A DNA stretch of 63,435 nt, from the NCBI GenBank assembly GCA_943333275.1, contig CALQSQ010000019.1, positions 1 through 63,435 on the forward strand, given 5' to 3'. The translations under genes were made by a program, and so were the position numbers. Origin of the DNA: Akkermansia muciniphila (GTDB taxonomy: Bacteria; Verrucomicrobiota; Verrucomicrobiia; Verrucomicrobiales; V1-33). Below the pieces are notes generated by a model that worked only from the letters and a program-made list of their open reading frames with translations, ran no database searches and had not been told where the DNA came from. Shown here in pieces: positions 50,211 through 59,533 of the stretch. Numbering within the stretch: position 1 is the first letter of the stretch; each line of letters begins with the position of its first letter.

Positions 50211-53200
50211 ATGAAACTCCTGCCCCATCGTTGGTGGTGGCTCGGTGCCTTACTGCTCCATGCTTTCGGTTCAGTGGGATCGGGCGCGCCGCTAATTTCA
50301 GAATTCATGGCGGCCAACAAGTCTGCGCTAGCCGATGTGGATGGCACCTACTCAGACTGGATTGAAATCTGGAATCCTGACCCGACCAGCGTGAACCTGG
50401 CAGGCTATGGTCTGACTGACAATCAAGCTGTTCCTCTGAAATGGATATTTCCAGCCGTTACGTTGGCGCCGAACAGCTATCTGGTAGTCTTCGCATCAGG
50501 GAAAAATCGAGCTGTCGCAGGCAGTCAATTACACACCAATTTCCAACTGGCCACCTCTGGTGAATACCTCGCGCTTACTTCGCCGGGCGGGACAGTGGTG
50601 GATGAATTTGCGCCCCCATTTCCCGCGCAAAAATCGAATTTAACCTACGGCATCGGCCTGCGAACCCAGAGCCAGGATCGTCTCGCGGCAAGCGTGCCGC
50701 AGATACTGATTCCTGCCTCCTCCGCTGCGTTGCCTCCGGCATGGAATTCCCCGGCTTACACGCCGGATGGAACTTGGGCCAGTGGTTCGGGCCCGGGAGG
50801 TATAGGCTATGACCGCGCCATCGGCCCCGGCGGACCACCTGGCATTCGCAATCTGGCCCCGACTGGCACGGCCACGCAATCCTCAACGCTTGGCGGATTC
50901 ATCGCTGCGTTTGGCAACGACAGTGTTTCCAATAATTTCACCCACACACTGAATACCGATCACAATGCCACCTGGACCCTCGACCTCAATGGCCGGGCGC
51001 TCATTTACCAAATCACGATCAATAATCGTGGCGATGGCTGTTGCCAGTATCGGTTGCGCGATATCACGCTGGAAATCCTCGAAGCGGATGGTGCTACCGT
51101 CGTCTGGACTTCACCGCTGCTCAATCCCGAGAACACCGATAGCAGTCCCCAGCTACTCGACGTGGACGTCGAGGGGTTGGCCGGGGGGGCGGTGCTCGGA
51201 AAATATGTCAGGGTCAAACGCGCTGGCGATCCCGATTTCTCCGGTCAGGGAGGCATTGCAGGCAGCCAGGATGATGCCTATGTGCTCTCCATCGGGGAGA
51301 TCAATGTGCAGGGCGAAAGCATTTCCAATTACGACGGTTTCATCAAGACCGACATCGAACTGTCTGCGTTTGGGCAGAATGCATCCGCCTTCGCCCGCTA
51401 TCCCTTGAACGTTCCCTCCGCCGCTGACATTGCGACGATGAAATTGCAAGTTCGCTACGATGACGGCTTTATCGCCTATCTCAACGGCAGCAAAATCGCT
51501 GAACGCAACACTCCGGTGACGCCGACTTGGAACAGTTCCGCCACCGTCGACCGGGACGACTCACAGGCATATCAAATTGAAGAAATTGACGTTTCTGCAT
51601 TTAAATCATCCCTGGTCAATGGTCCCAACCTTCTGGCCATCCAAATGCTGAACAATGTTTCCAACGACGAAGACTTCCTTTTCCAACCGAAGCTCATCAC
51701 GTCCAACATTCCGCAACAGGTTCGAGCCTTTCTTGGCCAGCCTACGCCCGGGGCAGTCAACAACGTGCCTTATTACCTGGACCGGGTGAGCGACACCTCC
51801 TTCAGCGTGAAGCGTGGCATCTACAATGCGCCTTTCCAGCTTGCGATCACATGCCTGACGCCGGGCTCCGTCATCCGCTACACCACGGACGGCACTGTGC
51901 CCACCGAGAGCACCGGAACCATTTACAGCGGACCCATTTCCATCGCCACGACCGCCATTGTCCGTGCCGCCGCCTTCAAGCCGGAATGGCAGCCGACGAA
52001 TGTTGATACCCACACTTACATTTTTCCAAGCCAGCTTTTTGGATCATCAGTGATGAACCAGTCCAGCATGACGGATCCGGCTTATCAATCCAGGTTGATG
52101 CCTGCGCTCAATGGCCTGCCGATGATCTCGCTGGTGTTCAGTGGTGAAATCACCCGCGCCGAGCGCGCCACTTCCATGGAACTCATCGGATTTGGAAATG
52201 GCAATATCCATGAGGACTGCGGCATGGCTCAGTTCGGAAGCTACGTCACGAATTTCGCAAAGCAAAGCATGCGGCTCTATTTCCGGGATCAATACGGCGC
52301 CAGCAAACTGAAGTATCCTCTCTTCGCAGGCTTCGAGCATGATCTTCCGGCCGCGGAGGATTTCGATGCGCTGGATCTCCGCCAGTGTTCCCACGATATG
52401 GTGGATCGAGGCTATTATCTCTCTGGCGCCTTTTGCGATGATTCCCTGCTGGATATGGGGCATCTCAATCCCCATGGACGTTTCATTCATATCATGGTCA
52501 ACGGACAGTATTGGGGGATTTACCATCTGCGCGAACGCTGGAATTCATCCATGCACTCCGAATACCTTGGAGGTCAGGCCGAAAATTACGAGGCGATGGT
52601 ATCCAATAAAGGAGGGGGACCGTGGTCGCCCACCGTTCCCTATGATGGCACTGGCGCTTTCTGGAATACCATGCTCACCAAACGCAGCGACTGGCTGGGC
52701 ATCCAACCCTATCTTGATTCGAAGCAATTTCTGGATTTCATGCTGCTCTTCATGTCCGGCGATTGTGAAGCCGAACACCGCGCCGTCGGACCCAATACGA
52801 TCGGCAGTGGATTCCAATTTTACCTTAATGATGCCGATGGCTGGACCCGATACCCATCGGAGCGCACGCTCAATGAAGGCCCGGACGACATCATGCTCAT
52901 GCTGCGCAATCAAGGTCACCCCGATTACAAGGCCACCCTGGCCGACCAGATTCAACGCCACTACTTCAATGACGGGGCGATGACTACCGCCAGACTTCTC
53001 GCCCGTCACGACGCCCGAGCCACCGAGTTGGAAATTCCCTTCGTCCTTGAATCGGCCCGCTGGGGTTACCGCACCGTCGACTCCTGGGTGGCGGCTCGTG
53101 ATAGTTATCGAAACAGCATTTTAACAAGTCTGAACACCACCATGGTGGGCCGTTTTCGGACCAATGGACTGCTGCCAGCCACCTTCGCTCCCGTGCTGAG

Positions 53201-54911
53201 TCAGCACGGAGGCAACGTTGCTTCCGGCTATGAGGTGACGATGAGTGGAACCGCTGGATTGATTTATTTCACAACGAACAATACGGATCCCCGGTTGAGT
53301 GGGGGAGCAGTTTCACCCGGGGCCAAATCCTACCAATCCGCCGCAACCAGCATGGAAACGTTGATCCCCACAGGTGCCATTTGGAAATATCGCGATCTCG
53401 GCGAGGCTTTGGGAGCCAGCAACATCGTGCTGCTTGGCCCGCCACCACTCAATAACCCTGTCAATGGATATGGATCTGCGAATTGGAAGCATCCATCCTT
53501 TTCCGATGTCAACTGGTCGTCGGGCGCTGCGGAACTTGGCTACGGCGCCGGTCCCGTCACCACGGTTGGCTATGGAGGTAACAGTGCTTCGAAATTTATC
53601 ACCACGCATTTCCGCCGCCACTTCAACCTCACGAACAAGGACCAACTCAGCGCCTTAACCATGCGCATCAAACGTGATGATGGAGCCATTGTGTATATCA
53701 ACGGCTGGGAAGCCGCACGGCCCAATATGACGGCGGGCACCGTCTATTTTCACAATACCCTTGCCCCGACTAGCGTGCCGCCAGCCGACAACGACACGTT
53801 CTTCTCCTTTCCCTCACTGCCACTCTCCCTGCTCAAAGAAGGCGATAATGTGATCGCTGTGGAAATGCACCAGTTCACCGCAGGCAGCACCGATCTCTCC
53901 TTCGATCTCGAACTCACCGCCACGCGCACCACCACCGGTTCGGACCGACTCTTCCTGACCAGTAACACCATTGTCAAAGCCCGCGCGCTCAGTGGAACGA
54001 CCTGGTCGGGCCTGGTTGAGGCCTTCTTCACCGTGGATGGTGCTCCGGCTGTATCTCCGGGCGAGGTGACTATTTCCGAAATTCATTACAACCCATCGCC
54101 TGGTCTCGAGACAGAATTCGTGGAACTAATGAACATCTCCGACCACGCCATCAATTTGCGTGGATGCAGACTTTCCGCAGGCTTTCCCTGTCGTTTCCCA
54201 GCTGCGCGCGATACCCTGCTGGCTCCAGGCCAGCGCACGGTCATGGCCAAAAGTCTATGGGACATCAACACCACCTATGGACTTGGAAAACCGGTCGCCG
54301 CACTTGCTCCCAAGAGTAATCTAAATAACGGAGGCGAACTGTTGACGCTTGCCGATTCAACGGGAGCCGCTCTTAGGGGCGTGCTGTTCGACACAAAATT
54401 GCCATGGCCGCATGCTCCGGATGGAACCGGCCCCAGTCTCACGCTTTCAGCGCCGATGGCCAATCCCGACCTCTCCAATCCCATGGCGTGGCGGTCTAGT
54501 TTTGTCACCGGCGGAACGCCGGGAAGTGCAGACACCGCCGCCACCTATTTCACCGGAAATCCCACCGCCGATTCCAACAGCAACGGATACTCGGACCTTC
54601 TGGAGTACGCCTTTGCCAACAATCGCCTTACCCCCGCCGTCCTTCCCGTGCCGTCGATCCAGACGCTCGATGTCGGTGGAATTCAGGCGCCATACCTCAC
54701 TCTGAATTTCCGACTCAATACCGCAGCCGCCGACGTCGTGCTGGAGCCAGCATCCTCCACGGATCTGGATTTCTGGAGTCCCGCCAACATGAATCTTCAC
54801 GAGCGCACCGACAATCCTGACGGTACTACTACGTTCCTGCTCCGCTCCGAGTTTCCCGTGAACGATGAGTCAATTCCCAGACTTTTCTTGAGGCTTCAAG
54901 CACGCCAGTAG
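50211..54911 (+). CDS. 1566-aa secreted LTD-FTP-CotH protein
   Basis: Signal peptide (ends GSVGSGAP), then in order: a lamin-tail domain (about 25-150: LISEFMAANKSALADVDGTY, SDWIEIWNPD); an FTP lectin-like domain (about 215-375, NRGDGCCQYRLRD with Cys277/278 and FTHT); a galactose-binding-like domain; a chitobiase/Fn3-associated segment (IRYTTDGTVPTESTGTIYSG); a CotH kinase-like domain (about 640-930, MVNGQYWGIYHLRERW); a second chitobiase-type unit (IYFTTNNTDPRLSGG); another galactose-binding-like domain; a second lamin-tail domain (about 1285-1420); and NGYSDLLEYAFANN near the end. It starts 40 bases after the five-FTP gene. Surface adhesion or spore-coat-like protein phosphorylation are the only hints from families. 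Confidence 0.88.
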   Translation: MKLLPHRWWWLGALLLHAFGSVGSGAPLISEFMAANKSALADVDGTYSDWIEIWNPDPTSVNLAGYGLTDNQAVPLKWIFPAVTLAPNSYLVVFASGKNRAVAGSQLHTNFQLATSGEYLALTSPGGTVVDEFAPPFPAQKSNLTYGIGLRTQSQDRLAASVPQILIPASSAALPPAWNSPAYTPDGTWASGSGPGGIGYDRAIGPGGPPGIRNLAPTGTATQSSTLGGFIAAFGNDSVSNNFTHTLNTDHNATWTLDLNGRALIYQITINNRGDGCCQYRLRDITLEILEADGATVVWTSPLLNPENTDSSPQLLDVDVEGLAGGAVLGKYVRVKRAGDPDFSGQGGIAGSQDDAYVLSIGEINVQGESISNYDGFIKTDIELSAFGQNASAFARYPLNVPSAADIATMKLQVRYDDGFIAYLNGSKIAERNTPVTPTWNSSATVDRDDSQAYQIEEIDVSAFKSSLVNGPNLLAIQMLNNVSNDEDFLFQPKLITSNIPQQVRAFLGQPTPGAVNNVPYYLDRVSDTSFSVKRGIYNAPFQLAITCLTPGSVIRYTTDGTVPTESTGTIYSGPISIATTAIVRAAAFKPEWQPTNVDTHTYIFPSQLFGSSVMNQSSMTDPAYQSRLMPALNGLPMISLVFSGEITRAERATSMELIGFGNGNIHEDCGMAQFGSYVTNFAKQSMRLYFRDQYGASKLKYPLFAGFEHDLPAAEDFDALDLRQCSHDMVDRGYYLSGAFCDDSLLDMGHLNPHGRFIHIMVNGQYWGIYHLRERWNSSMHSEYLGGQAENYEAMVSNKGGGPWSPTVPYDGTGAFWNTMLTKRSDWLGIQPYLDSKQFLDFMLLFMSGDCEAEHRAVGPNTIGSGFQFYLNDADGWTRYPSERTLNEGPDDIMLMLRNQGHPDYKATLADQIQRHYFNDGAMTTARLLARHDARATELEIPFVLESARWGYRTVDSWVAARDSYRNSILTSLNTTMVGRFRTNGLLPATFAPVLSQHGGNVASGYEVTMSGTAGLIYFTTNNTDPRLSGGAVSPGAKSYQSAATSMETLIPTGAIWKYRDLGEALGASNIVLLGPPPLNNPVNGYGSANWKHPSFSDVNWSSGAAELGYGAGPVTTVGYGGNSASKFITTHFRRHFNLTNKDQLSALTMRIKRDDGAIVYINGWEAARPNMTAGTVYFHNTLAPTSVPPADNDTFFSFPSLPLSLLKEGDNVIAVEMHQFTAGSTDLSFDLELTATRTTTGSDRLFLTSNTIVKARALSGTTWSGLVEAFFTVDGAPAVSPGEVTISEIHYNPSPGLETEFVELMNISDHAINLRGCRLSAGFPCRFPAARDTLLAPGQRTVMAKSLWDINTTYGLGKPVAALAPKSNLNNGGELLTLADSTGAALRGVLFDTKLPWPHAPDGTGPSLTLSAPMANPDLSNPMAWRSSFVTGGTPGSADTAATYFTGNPTADSNSNGYSDLLEYAFANNRLTPAVLPVPSIQTLDVGGIQAPYLTLNFRLNTAAADVVLEPASSTDLDFWSPANMNLHERTDNPDGTTTFLLRSEFPVNDESIPRLFLRLQARQ

Positions 54912-54912
54912 G

Positions 54913-54931
54913 CTTTCGGTTTTACCGAAAG
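54913..54931 (+). terminator. Hairpin right after the CotH gene
   Basis: Perfect 8-bp arms CTTTCGGT and ACCGAAAG with a TTT loop, beginning one base after the stop codon. No T tract follows, so it is a weak candidate for the end of the FTP/CotH transcript; on the opposite strand it lies beyond the end of the Dabb gene. Confidence 0.45.
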
Positions 54932-54972
54932 GAGTCGCTGACTCAAGGGCTTGATGTTTGATGAAAGGTATT

Positions 54973-55272
54973 TCAAGCGAAATCAAAAATTTCCGCCTTG
55001 AGGCAGCAGCGTTTGAAGACCTTTTCTACGAACTCGACGTGGCGTGGGTGAATCTGGTAGGCGCGTTCGGATTCGATGGAATCCAGGATGAGATTCAGGC
55101 CGACTTGGTAGGCCTGGTTCACGACCGGGCGGGGGCTGGGCACCATTTTGCCCACGTGGTAATGGACGACACCAGGGATGTCTTTTAGATAAGTGTCGCA
55201 CCCGGCGATGAGGTCTTCAAGGGCGTTGGGTTCGGCGGGATTGATGTAGAAGGTGACGACGTGGGAGAACAT
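54973..55272 (-). CDS. Dabb (stress-responsive A/B barrel) domain protein, intact copy
   Basis: 99 aa: MFSHVVTFYINPAEPNALED, then a helix and LKDIPGVVHYHVGKMV, the typical Dabb/ferredoxin-like dimeric alpha/beta barrel with its YHVGK strand, and the C-terminal HPRHVEFVEKVFKR. Small cytoplasmic dimers of this type are found in many bacteria with ill-defined roles. The gene is the intact right-hand copy of the direct repeat; the left copy at 45.6 kb is dead. Confidence 0.88.
   Translation of the reverse strand: MFSHVVTFYINPAEPNALEDLIAGCDTYLKDIPGVVHYHVGKMVPSPRPVVNQAYQVGLNLILDSIESERAYQIHPRHVEFVEKVFKRCCLKAEIFDFA
54977..55261. repeat. Right copy of 285-bp direct repeat
   Basis: Gap-free match to 45556-45840 with about 19 differences by eye (about 93% identity). 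It covers nearly the entire Dabb gene. The two copies bracket 9136 bases holding the TAT protein, the LacI remnant and the FTP and CotH genes. This could allow deletion or looping-out of that stretch by recombination. Confidence 0.85.
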
Positions 55273-55385
55273 AATCCGGCATGATGGGAGTGATCCGCCT
55301 GTGGGCAAATGAAAATTCCATCCGGCGCAATTTGCCCTCGACTGCGTTGCTTGCATGGGATTTAAACGTCGTTATGGGTTGGACC

Positions 55386-57416
55386 ATGATTGATTCCGTC
55401 CGAAAAAGTTTCCTGCCGTTATGGTTCATCGTTTCGGCTGCCGTTAATGGCGCGGAACCTCTCGTTCTCAAGGAATCCACCGTGCTGGATCCCGCCAAGA
55501 CTTACGGAGCCATCGTGATTGCGGCATCAGGCATCACCGTGGATGGCGCTGGAGCGATTATCGAAGGAGCCAGGGATGGTGACCCGAAAAGCTTTCAGGG
55601 CACGGGGATCACTCTCAAGGGGGTGGAGAAGGTGACGTTGAAAAATATCAGCGCCCGTGGCTGGGAAACCGGCTTGCGGATCGAGGACGCCAAAGGATGC
55701 GTCATTGAAGCGTGTAACTTTTCCGGCAATTTTCACGATCCAAAATTCGGCTGGGGTGAGCAGGGGCGCCGCGGCGGAATCGTGCTGGAAAATTCCCACG
55801 AATGCACGCTGCGCAGGAACAAGGCGAACCAAGTCTGGGATGGCTGTGTGCTCTTTAATTCCGATGAAAACAAGCTGGAGGGCAATGATTTCTCCCACAC
55901 TTCCAATACGTGTCTCAAGCTTTGGAATGCGAGTCGGAATGTGGTGGAGGGAAACAATCTGAGCTATGGGATCCGGATCGATCCCGGTGAGGTGCACGCG
56001 AGGGATTCCACGAGTGTCCTGATTGAGAGCGGATCCAACGACAACCAACTGACGAAAAACGACTGCTCCCACGGCGGCGATGGCATCTTTGTCCGGGTGC
56101 TCAATCAGTGGGTGAGCACGGGGAATGTCTTCACGGAAAACGACTGCTCTTATGCCAACAACAATTGCGTGGAAGCGTGGTCGCCGCGCAATACCTGGAT
56201 TCGGAACAAGGCCAACCACGGGAGTTACGGATTCTGGCTGGGGGCGTCCGATCAGAATGTGCTGATTGAAAACGAGGCCTCGTATAATGGCCTGAAGGAC
56301 GGGCATCACAACTCACCCCACCTGCCTGAGAATGGACATGCGGGCATCGTCTTCATGTTCGGGCCGTCCAGTCACACGATGCTGCGGGGGAATCGGTGTG
56401 TGGGAAATAACGGCGCGGGGATCGCGGCGATTGGTGATCTGGAATCCAAGGGTGTGAAATGGCGAGCCTTTCACTGGATCATTCAGCAGAACACGTTGGA
56501 GGAGAATCGCTGGGGGATCTTCATGCAGCACACGGAGGAAATGTTGCTCGCTGATAATCATTTCAAGGGCAATACGGAGTCGGATGTCATGCAATCTGGG
56601 GATGTCGTGGCCTTGCGTGAATTAAAGGGCGTGCCCTCCACCAACTCGCTACCGAAAGTGGATATACAGGGACCCCAACGCGTGACCGTCGGGCAGGAGG
56701 TAACCTGGTCGGGTGGTGAGGGCCCGGAGATAAAATACCATTGGTCGCTGCAGTCGGGGAGCGAGGATGGCGGTGGAATTGTGAGAGGTGAGAAGGCGAC
56801 GTTTGCGCAGACGTTTAAAATGCCCGGTTTTTACCGGCTAGCGCTCACCGTGGATGACGGCAGGCTCGCAGACCTGGCCTGGCGGGATGTCTATGTGACC
56901 GAACCCATTGTGGAGATAGGCACCGAGGGAAATGCGGCGGACTGGAGCTGGGCGGATGATCAATCCAAGGTAAAATTTACCGATGACGCCACGCACCACC
57001 TGCAGGGTAATTCGGCGCTGCTTGCGCAAATCAACCCCTACAGCGGGGTTCGCGTCACGTTGCGATGTGCTTTCAAACAACCAGTGCCTCTCCCGGAGAA
57101 TCGCACGCATCTGGTATTCTGGATCAAGACCCGCAACGAGGGAACCCCGGCCTGGCAGGATGTGAATCCGCCGATCACCCTGCATGGTCCGGGCGGCAAG
57201 TCTGCGCAGCTGACTCCCACCGGGGATTTCCTCAGCAATCTGCCCTACAACGAAGCCCGCGAGGGGTGGGCCTATTTTTCAGTGCCGCTGGCTGGCAATG
57301 ACCGGTGGAAACGATCCGGCGATACCATTTCAGAGATTGAAAAACTGGACATCGGCTTTGACTCCTGGGGCGCGCCGCCGCTTTGGATTTGGCTGGACGG
57401 GCTCGGGTTGCGCTAG
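55386..57416 (+). CDS. Secreted right-handed parallel beta-helix protein with PKD-like domain
   Basis: 676 aa from MIDSVRKSFLP (an ATG at 55374 is an alternative). After a signal peptide (residues 7-24) comes a NosD/pectate-lyase-type beta-helix (about 30-415) with repeated N-x-x-x-x-N ladders: VTLKNISARGWETGLRIEDA, ENKLEGNDFSHTSNTCLKLW, NVLIENEASYNG. A PKD-like sandwich (VTVGQEVTWSGGEGPEIKYH to YRLALTVDDGRL) and a carbohydrate-binding-like C-terminal domain follow. Likely polysaccharide binding or cleavage at the surface; no catalytic residues can be named from the sequence alone. Confidence 0.82.
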   Translation: MIDSVRKSFLPLWFIVSAAVNGAEPLVLKESTVLDPAKTYGAIVIAASGITVDGAGAIIEGARDGDPKSFQGTGITLKGVEKVTLKNISARGWETGLRIEDAKGCVIEACNFSGNFHDPKFGWGEQGRRGGIVLENSHECTLRRNKANQVWDGCVLFNSDENKLEGNDFSHTSNTCLKLWNASRNVVEGNNLSYGIRIDPGEVHARDSTSVLIESGSNDNQLTKNDCSHGGDGIFVRVLNQWVSTGNVFTENDCSYANNNCVEAWSPRNTWIRNKANHGSYGFWLGASDQNVLIENEASYNGLKDGHHNSPHLPENGHAGIVFMFGPSSHTMLRGNRCVGNNGAGIAAIGDLESKGVKWRAFHWIIQQNTLEENRWGIFMQHTEEMLLADNHFKGNTESDVMQSGDVVALRELKGVPSTNSLPKVDIQGPQRVTVGQEVTWSGGEGPEIKYHWSLQSGSEDGGGIVRGEKATFAQTFKMPGFYRLALTVDDGRLADLAWRDVYVTEPIVEIGTEGNAADWSWADDQSKVKFTDDATHHLQGNSALLAQINPYSGVRVTLRCAFKQPVPLPENRTHLVFWIKTRNEGTPAWQDVNPPITLHGPGGKSAQLTPTGDFLSNLPYNEAREGWAYFSVPLAGNDRWKRSGDTISEIEKLDIGFDSWGAPPLWIWLDGLGLR

Positions 57417-57469
57417 CGGTCTCCCGGATATGAAGTTGCTTGCAAATGAGATGCCGTTTAAGAATTCAC

Positions 57470-59482
57470 ATGTTTTCCATGGGTCGTCGTATTTTTTGCA
57501 TCACAGTTTTGCTTGCGGGTTCGATTGTGCCTGGCTGGGCCGATCCCCGGGATGAGGCTGGGCCGCTGAGCCGGATGGTGAGTTACTTCAGCGGCGATCT
57601 GCAGCGGATTGATGATGAACTCGCGCAGCTCAAACCCCTCCTGGCCATGCCGCCCATCCCGCCGCAGCAGACGGGACATCTGGGATTCAGCTCGAAACTT
57701 GAACCCACCCAATACACCCGCTTCGTCACGGTGGATCTGGGAAGGCCGGTCAATATCGATGCCATCGTGCTCGTGCCACTGTCCAATGCCTTCTATGGAT
57801 GGCCGGGACCCGGGTATGGGTTTCCGGTGAGATACCTCCTGGAGGTGTCGATGAATGCGGATTTTTCGCACAGCGATCTTATTGCTCAGGATGATAATTT
57901 TGACATTCCCAATCCCGGATCCAATCCTGTCATCTACACCCCTCAGACGGTGGCCGGGCGTTACGTGCGCCTGACGGCTACAAAATTATGGCAGCTCAAG
58001 GATAAGCAGGGCATGGCCGTGGGACGCAAAATTCTTGCCTTGGGTGAACTCATGGTTCTGAGCGGCAAGCTCAATGTTGCAGCGAGTCTTCCGGCCACGG
58101 CCATCCTGTCGAGCGACAGCCTGGAGGATTCCGGCTACGGACGGGCCTACCTGGTGGACGGCCAGAGCATTCTCGGTCCTCCGGTGCGGGGCGAGCCGGG
58201 GCCGAACGGATTCCGCACCAAACCGATCGAGAAAAAGGACCAGCCAGCCTGGGTTCAAATTGATCTGGAGCATGAGGTTGAGGTTCAGGAAGTGCGACTC
58301 CTGCCCGCATGGACTGCGGAGAATCCCGAGCGGCGCGGCTACGGGTTCCCTACAAAATTCAAAATCGAACTTTCCGACAACGCCGCTATGACGAATCCCC
58401 GGCTGGTCGGCGAGTACAACAGCAATTCCTCTCCGAATGAGAATCCGGTGACGGTGCGGGGGAATGACACCCGCGGGCGCTACATCCGGCTCACCACGCT
58501 GGGACTTTCCTCGCTCGACAATGGCTTCGGCCTGGCTCTCGGAGAAATGGAGGTCTATGCCGAGAATGAAAATTTCGCGCTGGGGAAAAAAGTCACCGCC
58601 TCGGGCTCGGATGAGTTCAAAGATGCGCGTGGAAACTGGAGCGTGAGGAATCTTGTTGATGGTCAGACAAGCCAGGGAAAGCTGGTGCCATGGCCGGTTT
58701 ATTTCCAGCAACTAGACCAGCGCAAGGAGGCGCAGATTCGCAACGAAACGCTGCTGCAGGAGCGGGAGATCAAGGCCAAGGAGTTGGTGGGATCCGTCAT
58801 TGGAACTGCAGGTTACGTGGTGGGCGGACTGGTCATGTTGTTTTTGTTTTTCAGCTTTCGTTCACTCCTCAAGAAACGCCGCGCTCTGGAAGACTTGCGC
58901 ACGCGCATCGCCCGGGACATTCATGATGAGATCGGCAGCGGGCTGGGCACCATTTCCCTGCTCAGCCGCATGGCTCAGGAAGGGGATCTGGATGATGCCA
59001 AGGAGGATCTCCGGGAAATCAACCGGATCTCCGTGAGCATGTCCGATGCCATGAGGGACATCGTCTGGTTCAACCGCACGGACGTGGATACCGTGCGGGA
59101 CCTGCTCATGCGCATGCGCGAAACGGCCGAATCCATGATGGCCAAACAACAGCAGTTCAACTTCACCATCTGCGGTGAGGAGTTGGTCCGGCCCATTAAC
59201 ATGGAAATCCGACGCGAGATTTTTATGATCTTCAAGGAGGCGCTCCATAACATTCTGAAGCACGCCGAAGCCTCCAAGGTCGATGTCCGGGCGGGACTGG
59301 AGGGCAACGATTTCATTTTGCAAATCCGGGACGACGGCAAGGGATTCGACCAGTCCATGGAGACCTCCGGTGCCGGCATGGGCAGCATGAAAAAACGCGC
59401 CGAAAGCCTGCGCGGCTCGCTGCGTCTGGAATCCACGCCGGGCGGCGGGACGGCGCTGTCGCTGCGCACGAAATTGAAATGA
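57470..59482 (+). CDS. Histidine kinase with discoidin-like extracellular sensor
   Basis: 670 aa (alternative ATG at 57479). Signal peptide; two F5/8-type-C-like beta-sandwich units outside the membrane (TRFVTVDLGRPVNIDAIVLV ... GRYVRLTATKLW ... LALGEL; and WVQIDLEHEVEVQEVRLLPA ... GRYIRLTTLGL ... LALGEMEV); a coiled linker; TM helix at about 440-464; then a NarL-type HisKA_3 dimerisation domain (RIARDIHDEIGSGLGTISLL, His485) and HATPase_c with N-box FKEALHNILKHAEAS, G1 DDGKGFD and G2 GMGSMKKRAESLRG. All catalytic boxes are intact. No response regulator is adjacent. The sensor probably binds a glycan or glycan-bound protein (inference). Confidence 0.9.
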   Translation: MFSMGRRIFCITVLLAGSIVPGWADPRDEAGPLSRMVSYFSGDLQRIDDELAQLKPLLAMPPIPPQQTGHLGFSSKLEPTQYTRFVTVDLGRPVNIDAIVLVPLSNAFYGWPGPGYGFPVRYLLEVSMNADFSHSDLIAQDDNFDIPNPGSNPVIYTPQTVAGRYVRLTATKLWQLKDKQGMAVGRKILALGELMVLSGKLNVAASLPATAILSSDSLEDSGYGRAYLVDGQSILGPPVRGEPGPNGFRTKPIEKKDQPAWVQIDLEHEVEVQEVRLLPAWTAENPERRGYGFPTKFKIELSDNAAMTNPRLVGEYNSNSSPNENPVTVRGNDTRGRYIRLTTLGLSSLDNGFGLALGEMEVYAENENFALGKKVTASGSDEFKDARGNWSVRNLVDGQTSQGKLVPWPVYFQQLDQRKEAQIRNETLLQEREIKAKELVGSVIGTAGYVVGGLVMLFLFFSFRSLLKKRRALEDLRTRIARDIHDEIGSGLGTISLLSRMAQEGDLDDAKEDLREINRISVSMSDAMRDIVWFNRTDVDTVRDLLMRMRETAESMMAKQQQFNFTICGEELVRPINMEIRREIFMIFKEALHNILKHAEASKVDVRAGLEGNDFILQIRDDGKGFDQSMETSGAGMGSMKKRAESLRGSLRLESTPGGGTALSLRTKLK

Positions 59483-59533
59483 TCGAGCGTGTTTTATGGC
59501 ACGGGACTGACAGTCACCCTGCCCGGCACGATT

